A DNA stretch of 64,000 nucleotides from Pseudomonadales bacterium (GTDB taxonomy: Bacteria > Pseudomonadota > Gammaproteobacteria > Pseudomonadales > Azotimanducaceae): positions 434,001-498,000 of the forward strand of contig JAWKZN010000002.1 of the NCBI GenBank assembly GCA_041395945.1, in the 5' to 3' direction. The translations under genes and the position numbers were made by a program. Positions 34,100-42,546 of the stretch are shown piece by piece (position 1 is the first letter of the stretch; every line of letters starts with the position of its first letter). The notes under the pieces are model-generated. The model was not told where the DNA came from, did not search any database, and saw only the letters and a program-made list of their open reading frames with translations.

Positions 34100-35463
34100 G
34101 ATCGGATGACCAGCCCCGACTGAGTCGATCGCAACTCGTACTGTTCGGACTTCCGGAGTTTGCCGTTTATCTGGCAGTGATTCCGATCTCGCTCTATCTG
34201 CCCTTCTTCTACTCCCGGGATCTGGGTTTGAGCCTCACGGATATCGGGCTGCTGCTGATGGTGGCCCGTATCAGCGATGTAGTTACAGACCCCCTGATAG
34301 GCGCACTGAGTGACCGAACCAGATCGCGTTTCGGCAAGCGGAAGGTGTGGATGCTCGCCGGTACGCCGATGATGATGCTGGCCGCCTTCCAGCTGTTCTC
34401 CCCCTCCGGCCCGGTGAGCAACACCTATCTGCTGGTCTGGTCGATGCTGCTGTGGTTCGGCTGGACCATGATCAACATTCCCTACTACGCCTGGGGGGCA
34501 GAGCTTTCAGACGACTTTGATGAACGCACCCGGATCACCGGCTGGCGACAGGCCTTCGGCTTCTCAGGCAACATCAGCGTGCTGCTGGTACCTGTGGCTG
34601 CGTCCCAGCTGTTCGGCTACGGTGGCGTCGCCAGCGAAGCGCTGACGGTCATCGGTGGCATGGTACTGGTGCTGCTGCCGCTGCTGATCGGACTGACTGT
34701 CTGGAAGCTTCCGGAGCGGGTCAGGGTTCTGCCCGCGCACCAGCCCGTGCTCCGCAATCTGAGATCGATGCTGTCGAACGGCTACTTCCTGGTACTGTTC
34801 CTCGGCTTCACCCTGATGTCTCTGGGCACCACGATGATCGGCACACTGTTCATGCTGTTCACCACTTACGCAATGGAACTGGAGAGACAGGCCCAGCCGA
34901 TTCTGCTGGCGTATTTCGCGGTGAACATCATCGGACTGCCCTTCTGGGTCTGGTTGTCGCACCGGATCGGCAAGCGGGAAGCCTGGATGTCAGGCACTCT
35001 GATCATGGCGTTTGTCACCCCTGCCTATCTGCTGCTGTCCCCCGGTCAGATCGTGCCCTTTGTGCTCATCACGGCAGTCATCGGTTTTGCCGGCGGAAAT
35101 TTCGTGGCGCTGTCCCTGTCGATGAAGGCGGACGTGATCGAGATTGCCACCCGCCGGCGGCGTGAAACCGTTGCCGGTTCGTACATGGCGGTATGGTCGC
35201 TGGGTTCGAAGACGACCCAGGCACTGGCGGTCGGTATCTCCCTGCCTCTGCTCGGGCTGTTCGGCTTCGATCCGCGCACGGAAAACGGACCCGAACAGAT
35301 TGATGCCCTGCGCTATGCCATCGGGCTGCTGCCGTCGGCCTGCTATATCGGCGCGATACTCATCATTTTCCGCTACCGGATCTCGAGGGGTCGACTCGAC
35401 CGGCTGCGCCAGGCGTTCGGTCGCAGGGACAGGCGGCTTGCGAATACAGCGTCCGGTCGCTGA
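34096..35463 (+). CDS. GPH/MelB-type MFS transporter
   Basis: 455 residues, twelve membrane helices. The opening FGLPEFAVYLAVIPISLYLPFFY and the segment DVVTDPLIGALSDRTRSRFGKRKVW are diagnostic of the glycoside-pentoside-hexuronide:cation symporter group, as is INIPYYAWGAELSDDFDERTR. Members import sugars but also appear in lipid and steroid-like catabolic clusters. Translated from a GTG overlapping the MarR stop, so P450, regulator and transporter form one operon. Confidence 0.88.
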   Translation: MRSDDQPRLSRSQLVLFGLPEFAVYLAVIPISLYLPFFYSRDLGLSLTDIGLLLMVARISDVVTDPLIGALSDRTRSRFGKRKVWMLAGTPMMMLAAFQLFSPSGPVSNTYLLVWSMLLWFGWTMINIPYYAWGAELSDDFDERTRITGWRQAFGFSGNISVLLVPVAASQLFGYGGVASEALTVIGGMVLVLLPLLIGLTVWKLPERVRVLPAHQPVLRNLRSMLSNGYFLVLFLGFTLMSLGTTMIGTLFMLFTTYAMELERQAQPILLAYFAVNIIGLPFWVWLSHRIGKREAWMSGTLIMAFVTPAYLLLSPGQIVPFVLITAVIGFAGGNFVALSLSMKADVIEIATRRRRETVAGSYMAVWSLGSKTTQALAVGISLPLLGLFGFDPRTENGPEQIDALRYAIGLLPSACYIGAILIIFRYRISRGRLDRLRQAFGRRDRRLANTASGR

Positions 35464-35483
35464 AGTCTCCAGGCGACGCCTGA

Positions 35484-35849
35484 TCAGATTCCCGTCGACT
35501 GCCAGGCGAGCAGTTCGAAGGTGCCGCTTTCATGCTTCCAGACACTCAGAAAGCGGCTGCTGAGATTTTTCGCCACAGCGTTTCTGCTCGCGCTGCCCTG
35601 GAGGGTGCCGTGGCAGAGAAAAATAGCGCCATGAGCCGACACGCGCACATCGGTCACCTCCAGCGCTGTGTAGACGACCGCGCGCGAGCCGATCGCCTCC
35701 AGCAAGGCGCTTTTCGAATCTGATTTTCCTGAGGAATGTGTCCAGATCAGGTCATCACTGAGCAATCTGTCGAGTACAGAGACGTCGCCTGCAATCATGG
35801 CCGCTCGTCGCTGTGCGTCTGCTTCCAGCAGTGCTACTTCAAGCTTCAT
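35484..35849 (-). CDS. DUF4440/SnoaL-like protein
   Basis: 121 residues with an NTF2-like pattern: ADAQRRAAMIAGDVSVLDRLLSDDLIWTHSSGKSDSKSALLEAI, the DUF4440 signature, and a closing WKHESGTFELLAWQSTGI. Likely a small isomerase- or binding-type protein. It overlaps the upstream reductase gene by 11 bases and is the last gene of the minus-strand ring-degradation operon. Convergent with the GPH transporter. Confidence 0.85.
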   Translation of the reverse strand: MKLEVALLEADAQRRAAMIAGDVSVLDRLLSDDLIWTHSSGKSDSKSALLEAIGSRAVVYTALEVTDVRVSAHGAIFLCHGTLQGSASRNAVAKNLSSRFLSVWKHESGTFELLAWQSTGI

Positions 35850-36792
35850 GGGTTTTCCCCTTTTTCCTGTACTGATCCTCGAGTGCTTTGATCAGGCCCG
35901 TCAGCGTCGCATTCACCGGTGCCTGGAGTCCGACCTTCTCAGCTTCCCGCGGAATCGCACCGTTGATCACACCGACCTCGCTGACCCGACCCGCCTCCAG
36001 ATCGAGAAGCACGGAGGGTTTCGCATCGGGCATGCGCGCCGCAAAGGCACGAACATGAGCGATGGGATCATCGAACCCGAGTGAGATTCCCCGGGCGAGC
36101 GCCACAGCATAGGCTTCCGCGGCGGCGGCACGGCTCACCGGCCCCACATCCGCGTGGTCCATGGCTTCTCCGATCGTCATCCCCGTCAACCCGCAGGGTG
36201 CACTGTAGGCAACGTTGCAGATCAGCTTCTCCCACTGCATCGCTGCGATATCTGTTACCGGCTCGGCGTCGAATCCTGCCTCACGCCAGACACCCGCCAC
36301 CCGTGCTACCTCCGCATGCGGCAGCCCCGCATAGGCACCCATGCGGATCGCCTTCATATCATTGTGGTGGGCGTGTCCCGGTTCCGGCAACGATGCACCG
36401 AAGCCCTGGGCTACCCCCACGATCAGCCGATCCGGATCGACCACGGCCGCCACAGCCTCGGAACTGCCCAGGCCATTCTGGATGGTCAGAATAAGCGTTT
36501 CCGCTCCGATCAGTGTACGCGCCGATTGTGCAGCAGCGGTGACGTGGGCGGCTTTTACGGCGATGATCAGCAGATCGACCTCGGCACCAGGCTGAGCGCC
36601 CGGAGGCCGGCTGTACGCGCGCATCACGACCCGCCGGTCCCCGCTGGCTCCGGAGACTCGCAGACCCCGGGCGTTGATGGCATCGACATGGGCCTGATTG
36701 GTGTCGATGGCGAGCACACTGTGTCCGGCGGAGCCGAGCAACCCGGCATAGATGGACCCCATGGCACCGCAACCCACCACGGCTATCCGCAT
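35839..36792 (-). CDS. Ketopantoate reductase-family (PanE/ApbA) oxidoreductase
   Basis: 317 residues. GCGAMGSIYAGLL is the NADP-binding loop, VKAAHV and TIQNGLGS the family's substrate-site blocks, and IAAMQWEKLICNVAYSAPCGLTGMTIGE carries the catalytic Lys and Asn. The enzyme reduces 2-keto acids (ketopantoate in coenzyme A synthesis). Because it lies inside an operon of ring-degradation enzymes, it more likely reduces or oxidises a pathway 2-keto/hydroxy acid than serves as the housekeeping PanE; that is inference. Confidence 0.87.
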   Translation of the reverse strand: MRIAVVGCGAMGSIYAGLLGSAGHSVLAIDTNQAHVDAINARGLRVSGASGDRRVVMRAYSRPPGAQPGAEVDLLIIAVKAAHVTAAAQSARTLIGAETLILTIQNGLGSSEAVAAVVDPDRLIVGVAQGFGASLPEPGHAHHNDMKAIRMGAYAGLPHAEVARVAGVWREAGFDAEPVTDIAAMQWEKLICNVAYSAPCGLTGMTIGEAMDHADVGPVSRAAAAEAYAVALARGISLGFDDPIAHVRAFAARMPDAKPSVLLDLEAGRVSEVGVINGAIPREAEKVGLQAPVNATLTGLIKALEDQYRKKGKTHEA

Positions 36793-36828
36793 TTCACTGC
36801 ACTCCTCTGCCTGCTTTCAGCGGGCATC

Positions 36829-37992
36829 TCAGACCAGCGCCGCCAGATGCGGGCGCAGTTGCGGCTTCTGCTCGAGACCGAAACCCGGCGCATCGCCGGG
36901 CCATACCTGCCCGTTCTCGATTCGACACTCGGGCGAATAGCCACCGAAAGGCTGAAAGACCCCGGGATACGCTTCACAGCCACCGAGACCGAGGCCCACG
37001 GCGATGTGCAGATTGATGAGGTGGCCGCCGTGCGGGTAACACTGCTTTCTATCAAACCCTGCTGCCTCCAGCGTCGCCAGGATCTGCCCGTATTCGGTCA
37101 GACCGTAGCTGATACCCGGATCCATCTGAAAGACATCCTTACCCGCGCGCATGCCGGCGTAGCGGATGAGGTTGCGTGAATCCGCAAGGCTGAAGAGATT
37201 CTCGCCCGTCGCAAGCGCGCCGTCATAAGCCTGGGTGAGGGTGCAATTGAGTTCGTAATCCAGGGGATCGCCGGGCTCTTCGTACCAGCGCAGATTCAGC
37301 GACTGAATCGCACGCCCGCAGGCCAGTGCTTCTTCGAGTCCAAAGCGGCCGTTCGCGTCAACCGCAAGCCGCGAGCCGGCACCGCAAATCTGCAGGGCTG
37401 CCTCTATCCGCGCCATGTCCTGTGTCAGGGGGGCACCGCCAATCTTGATTTTGAAAGCGTCGAAACCGAGCGCCTGGTAGCCCTTCAGCTCCTCGCGCAG
37501 GCGCAACAGGGAATCCTGGGGGTAGTAGTAGCCGCCCGCTGCATAGACCGACACACCCCGCCGCTCCAGGGAACGTCCGGCATGGCGTGCGATGTTCACA
37601 TAGGCAGGTTCATCATTGAGTTTCGCGTTCAGATCCCACACCGCAAGTTCTACAGCCCCCGCAGCACCGGCACGATCACCATGACCACCAGGTTTTTCAT
37701 TGCGCATCGAGGCTGCGGCGACTTTCGCCGGATCGAATTGCCCGCCATCCTCAGCGAGCAACGACTGCGGATCAGCACCCAGCAGCCGCGGAAACAGGCG
37801 CTCCCTGAGAATGCCACCCTGTGCAAACCGGCCGATGGAATTGAAGCCATAGCCCACCACAGGCCGTCCACCGCGCTGCTGATCGGTGATCAGTGCCACG
37901 AGCGAAACCGTGTGATCCGCAAAACTCACCATCGCGTTGGCAATGGCTCCTTCCAGCCCCACCGTACGTTCCCTCGCAGCGACTATCCGCAT
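36829..37992 (-). CDS. Enolase-superfamily dehydratase (D-tartrate-dehydratase-like)
   Basis: 387 residues. The mandelate-racemase/muconate-lactonising barrel is complete: K181-I-K183 acid/base pair (AFKIKIGG), metal ligands Asp212 (VDANGRF), Glu238/239 (YEEPGDP) and Glu264 (TGENLFS), and His321 in CYPHGGHLINLH. The ending GLGLGGCEAYPGVFQPFGGY resembles the known Bradyrhizobium D-tartrate dehydratase group. The reaction would be removal of water from an acid sugar-like or hydroxy-acid substrate. Its place between hpaH-like and PanE-like genes suggests a role on a ring-fission-derived hydroxy acid, unproven. Confidence 0.83.
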   Translation of the reverse strand: MRIVAARERTVGLEGAIANAMVSFADHTVSLVALITDQQRGGRPVVGYGFNSIGRFAQGGILRERLFPRLLGADPQSLLAEDGGQFDPAKVAAASMRNEKPGGHGDRAGAAGAVELAVWDLNAKLNDEPAYVNIARHAGRSLERRGVSVYAAGGYYYPQDSLLRLREELKGYQALGFDAFKIKIGGAPLTQDMARIEAALQICGAGSRLAVDANGRFGLEEALACGRAIQSLNLRWYEEPGDPLDYELNCTLTQAYDGALATGENLFSLADSRNLIRYAGMRAGKDVFQMDPGISYGLTEYGQILATLEAAGFDRKQCYPHGGHLINLHIAVGLGLGGCEAYPGVFQPFGGYSPECRIENGQVWPGDAPGFGLEQKPQLRPHLAALV

Positions 37993-37998
37993 CGGCGA

Positions 37999-38802
37999 CT
38001 AATCGAAATGGCAGGAAATCGCACCCAGCTCACCATAGTCCGCATGGAAAGTATCGCCGGGCAGGATGGCAACAGGTCGGGTAAAGGAGCCGGCCAGAAT
38101 CACCTGGCCGGCCTCGAGTCCGATGTCGTGAGCGGCAAGACGCCGGGCCAGCCAGACGATGCCGTTGGCCGGGTGATTCAACACCCCGGCGGCAACACCG
38201 GTCTCTTCAATCACCCCGTTGCGATACAACAGTGCGCTGACTCTGCGCAGATCCACATCCATGGGTCGGATGGGTCGTCCTCCGAGAATTACACCGGCTG
38301 CAGCGGCATTGTCGGCGATCGTATCCAGCACTGTGCGGGTGCGCCCGCTCTGCGGATCCACCCGGAAACTGCGCGCGGCGATCAGCTCCAGTGCAGGCAC
38401 AACGAAATCCGTGGCCTTGAGAACTTCCCAGGGTGTGAGCCGGTCACCCTGCAATCGGGTGTTCAATACAAAAGCCAGCTCCACTTCGATCCGGGGATCG
38501 GTAAATCGTGCCGCTTCAAGGCTGGCACCGTCATCGAAGAGCATGCTGTCGGTAAGGGTGCCGTAGTCCGGTTCGTCGATCTTCATTGCGACCTGCATGG
38601 CACGGGAGGTCAATCCGATCTTGCGTCCACGCAGGCTTTCGCCCGCAGCGTACTTCAGACCCATCCAGGCATCCTGGATCGCGTAGGAATCCGCCATTGT
38701 CATATCGGGAAAATCCGCAGAGACGGGTCTGATCTGGTGGCGTTCACGTTCGGCCGCTTCAAGAGCTTCAGCGGCATTTCTGATCTGGTCTGCGGTCAAC
38801 AT
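37999..38802 (-). CDS. hpaH: 2-oxo-hept-4-ene-1,7-dioate hydratase-like protein (HpaH)
   Basis: 267 residues, same length as E. coli HpaH and matching it throughout: YAIQDAWMGLK, GRKIGLTSRAMQ, IDEPDYGTLTDSM, RIEVELAFVL, ILGGRPIRP, LYRNGVIEETGVAAGVLNHP and AGSFTRPV...GDTFHADYG. HpaH adds water to 2-oxo-hept-4-ene-1,7-dioate in the homoprotocatechuate meta-cleavage route; close relatives (MhpD, DmpE) hydrate 2-oxopent-4-enoate. The aldolase that normally follows (HpaI) is not in the window. It lies 9 bases after the dioxygenase beta gene and 6 before the enolase-superfamily gene. Confidence 0.88.
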   Translation of the reverse strand: MLTADQIRNAAEALEAAERERHQIRPVSADFPDMTMADSYAIQDAWMGLKYAAGESLRGRKIGLTSRAMQVAMKIDEPDYGTLTDSMLFDDGASLEAARFTDPRIEVELAFVLNTRLQGDRLTPWEVLKATDFVVPALELIAARSFRVDPQSGRTRTVLDTIADNAAAAGVILGGRPIRPMDVDLRRVSALLYRNGVIEETGVAAGVLNHPANGIVWLARRLAAHDIGLEAGQVILAGSFTRPVAILPGDTFHADYGELGAISCHFD

Positions 38803-38811
38803 CGAGGTTTC

Positions 38812-39291
38812 CTAAAGCGGGTACACGATGGTGTTGGGTACCAGCACCGAATCGTAAACCACACGCTTTTCCGCAAATTCCATGCTGCCTTCCGCGTTTC
38901 TAACCACCACATCGAGATAGCGGCCGACACTGAGAATTTTCGGCAGCTCATCGTGCAGGACTTCGAACACCACATAGTTTGCTGTGACATCGATCTCACC
39001 GCTGGAGCGCACCGAGCTGGCGATGTTCGTAATCTGATGCCGCAGGTAGCGGGGTTCGTGCATGATGGTTTCCTGCACCGAGCGCACCCGGTCTTGCAAC
39101 ATCCCTCGACTCTCACAACGCATGATTGCCAGCGGCAGGCCCTGGTCGAAATTATCCCTTGGAATAATCAGATACATGCAGGCCTCGCTGAACAGTTCCG
39201 GCCACTGCTCCAGGGGACCATCATCGAGCAGCCCGGCATAGCGGAAGTACAGGTCTTCCAGTTCCCGCTGCGCACCCGGATCCAGATTCAC
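38812..39291 (-). CDS. Aromatic-ring-hydroxylating dioxygenase beta (small) subunit
   Basis: 159 residues with the NTF2-like fold of the non-catalytic beta subunits of Rieske oxygenases: LEDLYFRYAGLLDDGPLEQWPELFSEACMYLI, the RSVQETIMHEPRYLRHQITNI region and a C-terminal strand pair FAEKRVVYDSVLVPNTIVYPL. It stabilises the alpha3beta3 hexamer. Its start overlaps the alpha-subunit stop by four bases (ATGA), fixing equal production of both subunits. Confidence 0.92.
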   Translation of the reverse strand: MNLDPGAQRELEDLYFRYAGLLDDGPLEQWPELFSEACMYLIIPRDNFDQGLPLAIMRCESRGMLQDRVRSVQETIMHEPRYLRHQITNIASSVRSSGEIDVTANYVVFEVLHDELPKILSVGRYLDVVVRNAEGSMEFAEKRVVYDSVLVPNTIVYPL

Positions 39292-40517
39292 AGTTCCATC
39301 ACCCTGCGATAGTGATCATAGAATGCACGCACAGCAGTTTCTGTGACCATATGGCTTTCGTCCGCCCGCCCGGTGCCACCCATCAGCAGCACACCCCGAT
39401 CATCGGAATACTGGGTGACGCCGTCCTGGGCGAGCTTGATCACCTCGCTGTCGTCTGCGGACACGAGGCCGGCAGAACTCATGAGATTGGCCTGACGCAG
39501 TCGCCGCGTAATCATGGCTTCGTCATCATCCGCATAGCCGAAGAACGTCCAGGCCAGCTCGAACGCACCCGGGTGTCGCGGACGGATCTGGCGCATCGCC
39601 AGAGTATTGGACTGCTGCTGCACGATGAGATTCGGCCACAGGGTCTGCATGACCACAGTGGCGTTGTCCGGAAACTCCTTGACCGGATCTAGCAGCCTCG
39701 GATCACTGAGTACGAAGTCTTCGCGAAGATTGGCAATGTCTTTTGTGGCACTGGTCCTGCGCTGCTCTCCACGGCGGGAGATAAGCAGTGCGTGCCCTCC
39801 GCTGTCATCCATGGCGACCTGTGAATCCTGATCTGCGCGGAACAGGCCAAAGGTCACCAGAAACACGTGCAGCAGAGACGCATGGTATGGGTCCTTGATG
39901 TTCTCGAACATCAGCTTCCAGTTGCCGGGTATGAGCTGACGTGAGTAACCCAGCAGCCGCAGCTCGCGGCCGTCGAACACACGATTGAAATAGGCGAGAT
40001 TGGTTTTACCCAGATAGTCTTCAAACGGCGGCGGATTCTGGTTGAAAGACGCGAAAATCACACCGTTGTGCACGGTGATCGCGAGCCGCGGCAGACTATG
40101 CGCCGCCCGGTCGAAGTCCGCAGGCATACCGCCTTTGCCACTGACGCCCTTTATGAACGGCACACCCCGCAAACCGCCCTGGGCATCGTAGGACCACTGA
40201 TGATAGGGACAGACAAAAAAGCGTGTATTGCCTTTGCTCTGGCGACAGATCTTGACACCACGGTGGGCGCAGCGGTTCGCAAAACCGCTGATCTGACCAT
40301 CCTGACCACGGGTGATCACGACCGAGCGTTGACCGATCTGGCTGACCAGATAATCGCCGATCTCCGGGATCTCGACGCTCAGACCCACATAGGCCCAGCC
40401 CTCTCCACAGAAGATCCGCGCCATCTCCCGCTCAAAAATCTCCTGATCGGAATATATCCGATAGGGCACTTCGGTAATGCCACCTGGCGGCCAGATCAAC
40501 TTGGATTGGTCGTTCAT
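39288..40517 (-). CDS. Rieske non-heme iron aromatic-ring dioxygenase alpha subunit
   Basis: 409 residues from the ATG at 40517; the open frame extends upstream to 41090 but overlaps the divergent cupin gene and is not used. The Rieske cluster motif is C83-A-H85 ... C103-P-Y-H106, exact CxH-x17-CxxH. The mononuclear iron site is in NIKDPYHASLLH (Asp209, His212, His217). It opens the pathway by hydroxylating an aromatic ring, using electrons from a ferredoxin/reductase not found in the window. GGAAG lies three bases from the ATG. First gene of a six-gene minus-strand operon. Confidence 0.95.
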   Translation of the reverse strand: MNDQSKLIWPPGGITEVPYRIYSDQEIFEREMARIFCGEGWAYVGLSVEIPEIGDYLVSQIGQRSVVITRGQDGQISGFANRCAHRGVKICRQSKGNTRFFVCPYHQWSYDAQGGLRGVPFIKGVSGKGGMPADFDRAAHSLPRLAITVHNGVIFASFNQNPPPFEDYLGKTNLAYFNRVFDGRELRLLGYSRQLIPGNWKLMFENIKDPYHASLLHVFLVTFGLFRADQDSQVAMDDSGGHALLISRRGEQRRTSATKDIANLREDFVLSDPRLLDPVKEFPDNATVVMQTLWPNLIVQQQSNTLAMRQIRPRHPGAFELAWTFFGYADDDEAMITRRLRQANLMSSAGLVSADDSEVIKLAQDGVTQYSDDRGVLLMGGTGRADESHMVTETAVRAFYDHYRRVMEL

Positions 40518-40555
40518 CGTCTTCCGGTGCCGGATTGTTGACGAACAGAATAATA

Positions 40556-40569
40556 CTTTGGTATCAAAG
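40556..40569. promoter_or_regulatory. Palindromic operator in the divergent Rieske/cupin promoter region
   Basis: CTTTG-GTAT-CAAAG, perfect 5-bp arms, with similar flanks (AATA and GATA). It lies in the 81-base gap between the two divergent starts, 39 bases from the Rieske ATG and 30 from the cupin ATG, the expected place for a regulator of both units. Confidence 0.5.
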
Positions 40570-40598
40570 GATATTGAAACCCCCGTAGACCCGCAGCC

Positions 40599-41708
40599 AT
40601 GGCAGACAGAGCAGATCCCAGGCCGATTCTCCTGAATATTTCCAGTCAGTGCGACGGGATCGGTGATCCTTCGAAAGCCAAACCCGCAAAGGACTGGCCA
40701 CCGGTCACCATCACGAAAGAAATGATGGACACCCAGATCGAGATGCTGGCCGATCTGCCACGGCCTGCGAATGGCCGACGGCAGACGATGTTCATCCATC
40801 CCAGTGCGCCTACACCGGGTAGAGGACTCACACCGGGCGTGCGGGTAACCCTGGATGTTCTGAAGCCGGGTGAGGAAACCGTGCCCGTAAGACACAATTC
40901 GACCCAGGTGAATTTCTGCATACGCGGCAGCGGTCGAGCCGTGGTCGGAGACAGGACGATCGCCTTCCAGCAGTACGATGCCTGGAATCATCCCTCCTAC
41001 GCCACCTACCGGCACATCAATGATGGCAGTGATCTGCAGGTCCGGCTGACCTACTCGAACGCGGCACTGCTCGAAATGATGCGCGTGCATCTTGTGGAAG
41101 AGGACCCGAAGCCGATTACTCAGACGGACGAAGCAGAACGTATCGACTCCGCTCCACTGCCTACTTTTACAATCGGGGAAGACGGCGCCGCACTGATGCC
41201 GTATGAAACACTGATCAGCCCACGCGCTGTGCCTTCAAATTGCCTGCACTGGCCGTGGAAGACCGTAAAAGAGCAACTCGACAAGCTGGCCGCACTGGGC
41301 GATACCTACCAGGGGCGTCGCCTGTATCTGCTCTTCAATCCGCGTACCGACAGGTTCAATGGCACCACCCCAAATTTCTTTTCCACAATCACCATCCGAC
41401 CGCCAGGCATTGTCGACAAACCTCACCGGCACGTCTCCTCCGCCATCAACTACTACTTCCATGGCTCCGGATACAGCCGGGTTGAAGGGAAGCGCTACGA
41501 ATGGAAAGCCGGCGACCTCATGGTGTCGGCTCCCGGCTGGGCGGTGCACAACCATGCGTCCTACGATGAACCCGTGTACGAACTGACCATTCAGGATCAG
41601 CCACTCAACATTTACATGGAATCTCTGCTCTGGCAGGAAGACCTTGCCCGGCCGGCGCGCATACTGGGCACGGACGAAGGTTTTGCCACCAATCGTGCGA
41701 ATGCCTGA
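40599..41708 (+). CDS. Bicupin ring-cleavage-type dioxygenase (gentisate 1,2-dioxygenase-like)
   Basis: 369 residues with two cupin domains. The first (about 95-145: VRHNSTQVNFCIRGSGRAVV...) keeps one His but not the HxH pair. The second (about 270-320: KPHRHVSSAINYYFHGSGYSRVEG and APGWAVHNH) has the complete His-x-His...His iron site. Gentisate and salicylate dioxygenases and 1-hydroxy-2-naphthoate dioxygenase share the overall fold but usually hold the metal in the first cupin. Presumably opens a dihydroxylated ring made by the Rieske enzyme. Followed immediately by the flavin-reductase-like gene (TGATG). Confidence 0.83.
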   Translation: MADRADPRPILLNISSQCDGIGDPSKAKPAKDWPPVTITKEMMDTQIEMLADLPRPANGRRQTMFIHPSAPTPGRGLTPGVRVTLDVLKPGEETVPVRHNSTQVNFCIRGSGRAVVGDRTIAFQQYDAWNHPSYATYRHINDGSDLQVRLTYSNAALLEMMRVHLVEEDPKPITQTDEAERIDSAPLPTFTIGEDGAALMPYETLISPRAVPSNCLHWPWKTVKEQLDKLAALGDTYQGRRLYLLFNPRTDRFNGTTPNFFSTITIRPPGIVDKPHRHVSSAINYYFHGSGYSRVEGKRYEWKAGDLMVSAPGWAVHNHASYDEPVYELTIQDQPLNIYMESLLWQEDLARPARILGTDEGFATNRANA

Positions 41709-42325
41709 TGTTCTTTGACCCCCGGGAGAATGTGCGACCGGCGCCCCTCACACACAATCCACTCAACGCCCTGATCGCACCGCGGCCGATCGGCTGGATC
41801 TGCAGCCTGTCCGCTACCGGGCAGGTGAATCTTGCTCCATTCTCTTACTTCAACGCGGTGTCGGCCGATCCTCCGCTGGTCGTGTTTGCACCCAATGAAA
41901 AAACCGGTGGTGGTCCGAAGGATACACTGGCCAACGTCCGCTCCACGGGAGAGTTCACCGCCAGCATCGTTTCGGAATCCCTCGCCCGGGCGATGAACGA
42001 AACCTCCCGGGAAGTGGACCATGGTGTCAATGAATTCGAACTGGCAGGCCTGACGTCCGCGCCATCCCGGCTGGTGAACGCGCCCTTCGTTGCAGAGGCG
42101 CGAGCCGCACTCGAATGCGAAGTCTGGGACATCATTGCGCTGCCTTCGAAACCCGGTGGACGTGGCAGCCATCTGGTGATCGGCACCGTCGTCGGCATTC
42201 ACATCAACGATTCGCTCATCAAGGACGGCCGCATCGATACCCCGGCACTCGCGCCGGTAGCCCGCCTCGGCTACTTCGATTACTGCGTGGTACGGGAACT
42301 GTTCGAGTTGAAACGACCTGACTGA
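41708..42325 (+). CDS. Flavin reductase-like (FMN-binding split barrel) protein
   Basis: 205 residues. APLTHNPLNALIAPRPIGWICSLSATGQVNLAPFSYFNAVSADPPLVVF is the FMN-binding split-barrel pattern of the flavoredoxin/DIM6-NTAB family (like the reductases of two-component monooxygenases). PRPIGWI and SYFNAVSADPP are near-invariant in that family. Could hand electrons or reduced flavin to an oxygenase in the cluster. Its ATG shares one base with the stop of the bicupin gene. Confidence 0.85.
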   Translation: MFFDPRENVRPAPLTHNPLNALIAPRPIGWICSLSATGQVNLAPFSYFNAVSADPPLVVFAPNEKTGGGPKDTLANVRSTGEFTASIVSESLARAMNETSREVDHGVNEFELAGLTSAPSRLVNAPFVAEARAALECEVWDIIALPSKPGGRGSHLVIGTVVGIHINDSLIKDGRIDTPALAPVARLGYFDYCVVRELFELKRPD

Positions 42326-42546
42326 CCCGTCTTTCTGAACGGCCGGAAGAACTCCCGCTCCAGCCTTTCCTGTACATCTGCGGGTATCCAGCCAGAACAG
42401 CAGGCCGCCGGGTTCTCTCCCCTCCCGTCGCTTCTTCATTCTGACCATGCCATTAAACAGTCCCCCAGGAATTCTGCTGTCCCGCTGTTCATTTAAACGT
42501 TTTCTGCCGGTATGGTGCTGGGTATCCACTCACCCCAGGAGGCGTG

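Noticed and set aside
37582..39312. 576-codon plus-strand frame across the hpaH-like and enolase-superfamily genes
   Set aside because: It runs antisense through three well-supported genes and shows no domain pattern.
40518..41090. Upstream extension of the Rieske alpha frame to 41090
   Set aside because: It would run through the divergent bicupin gene and the regulatory dyad, and adds nothing related to Rieske proteins.
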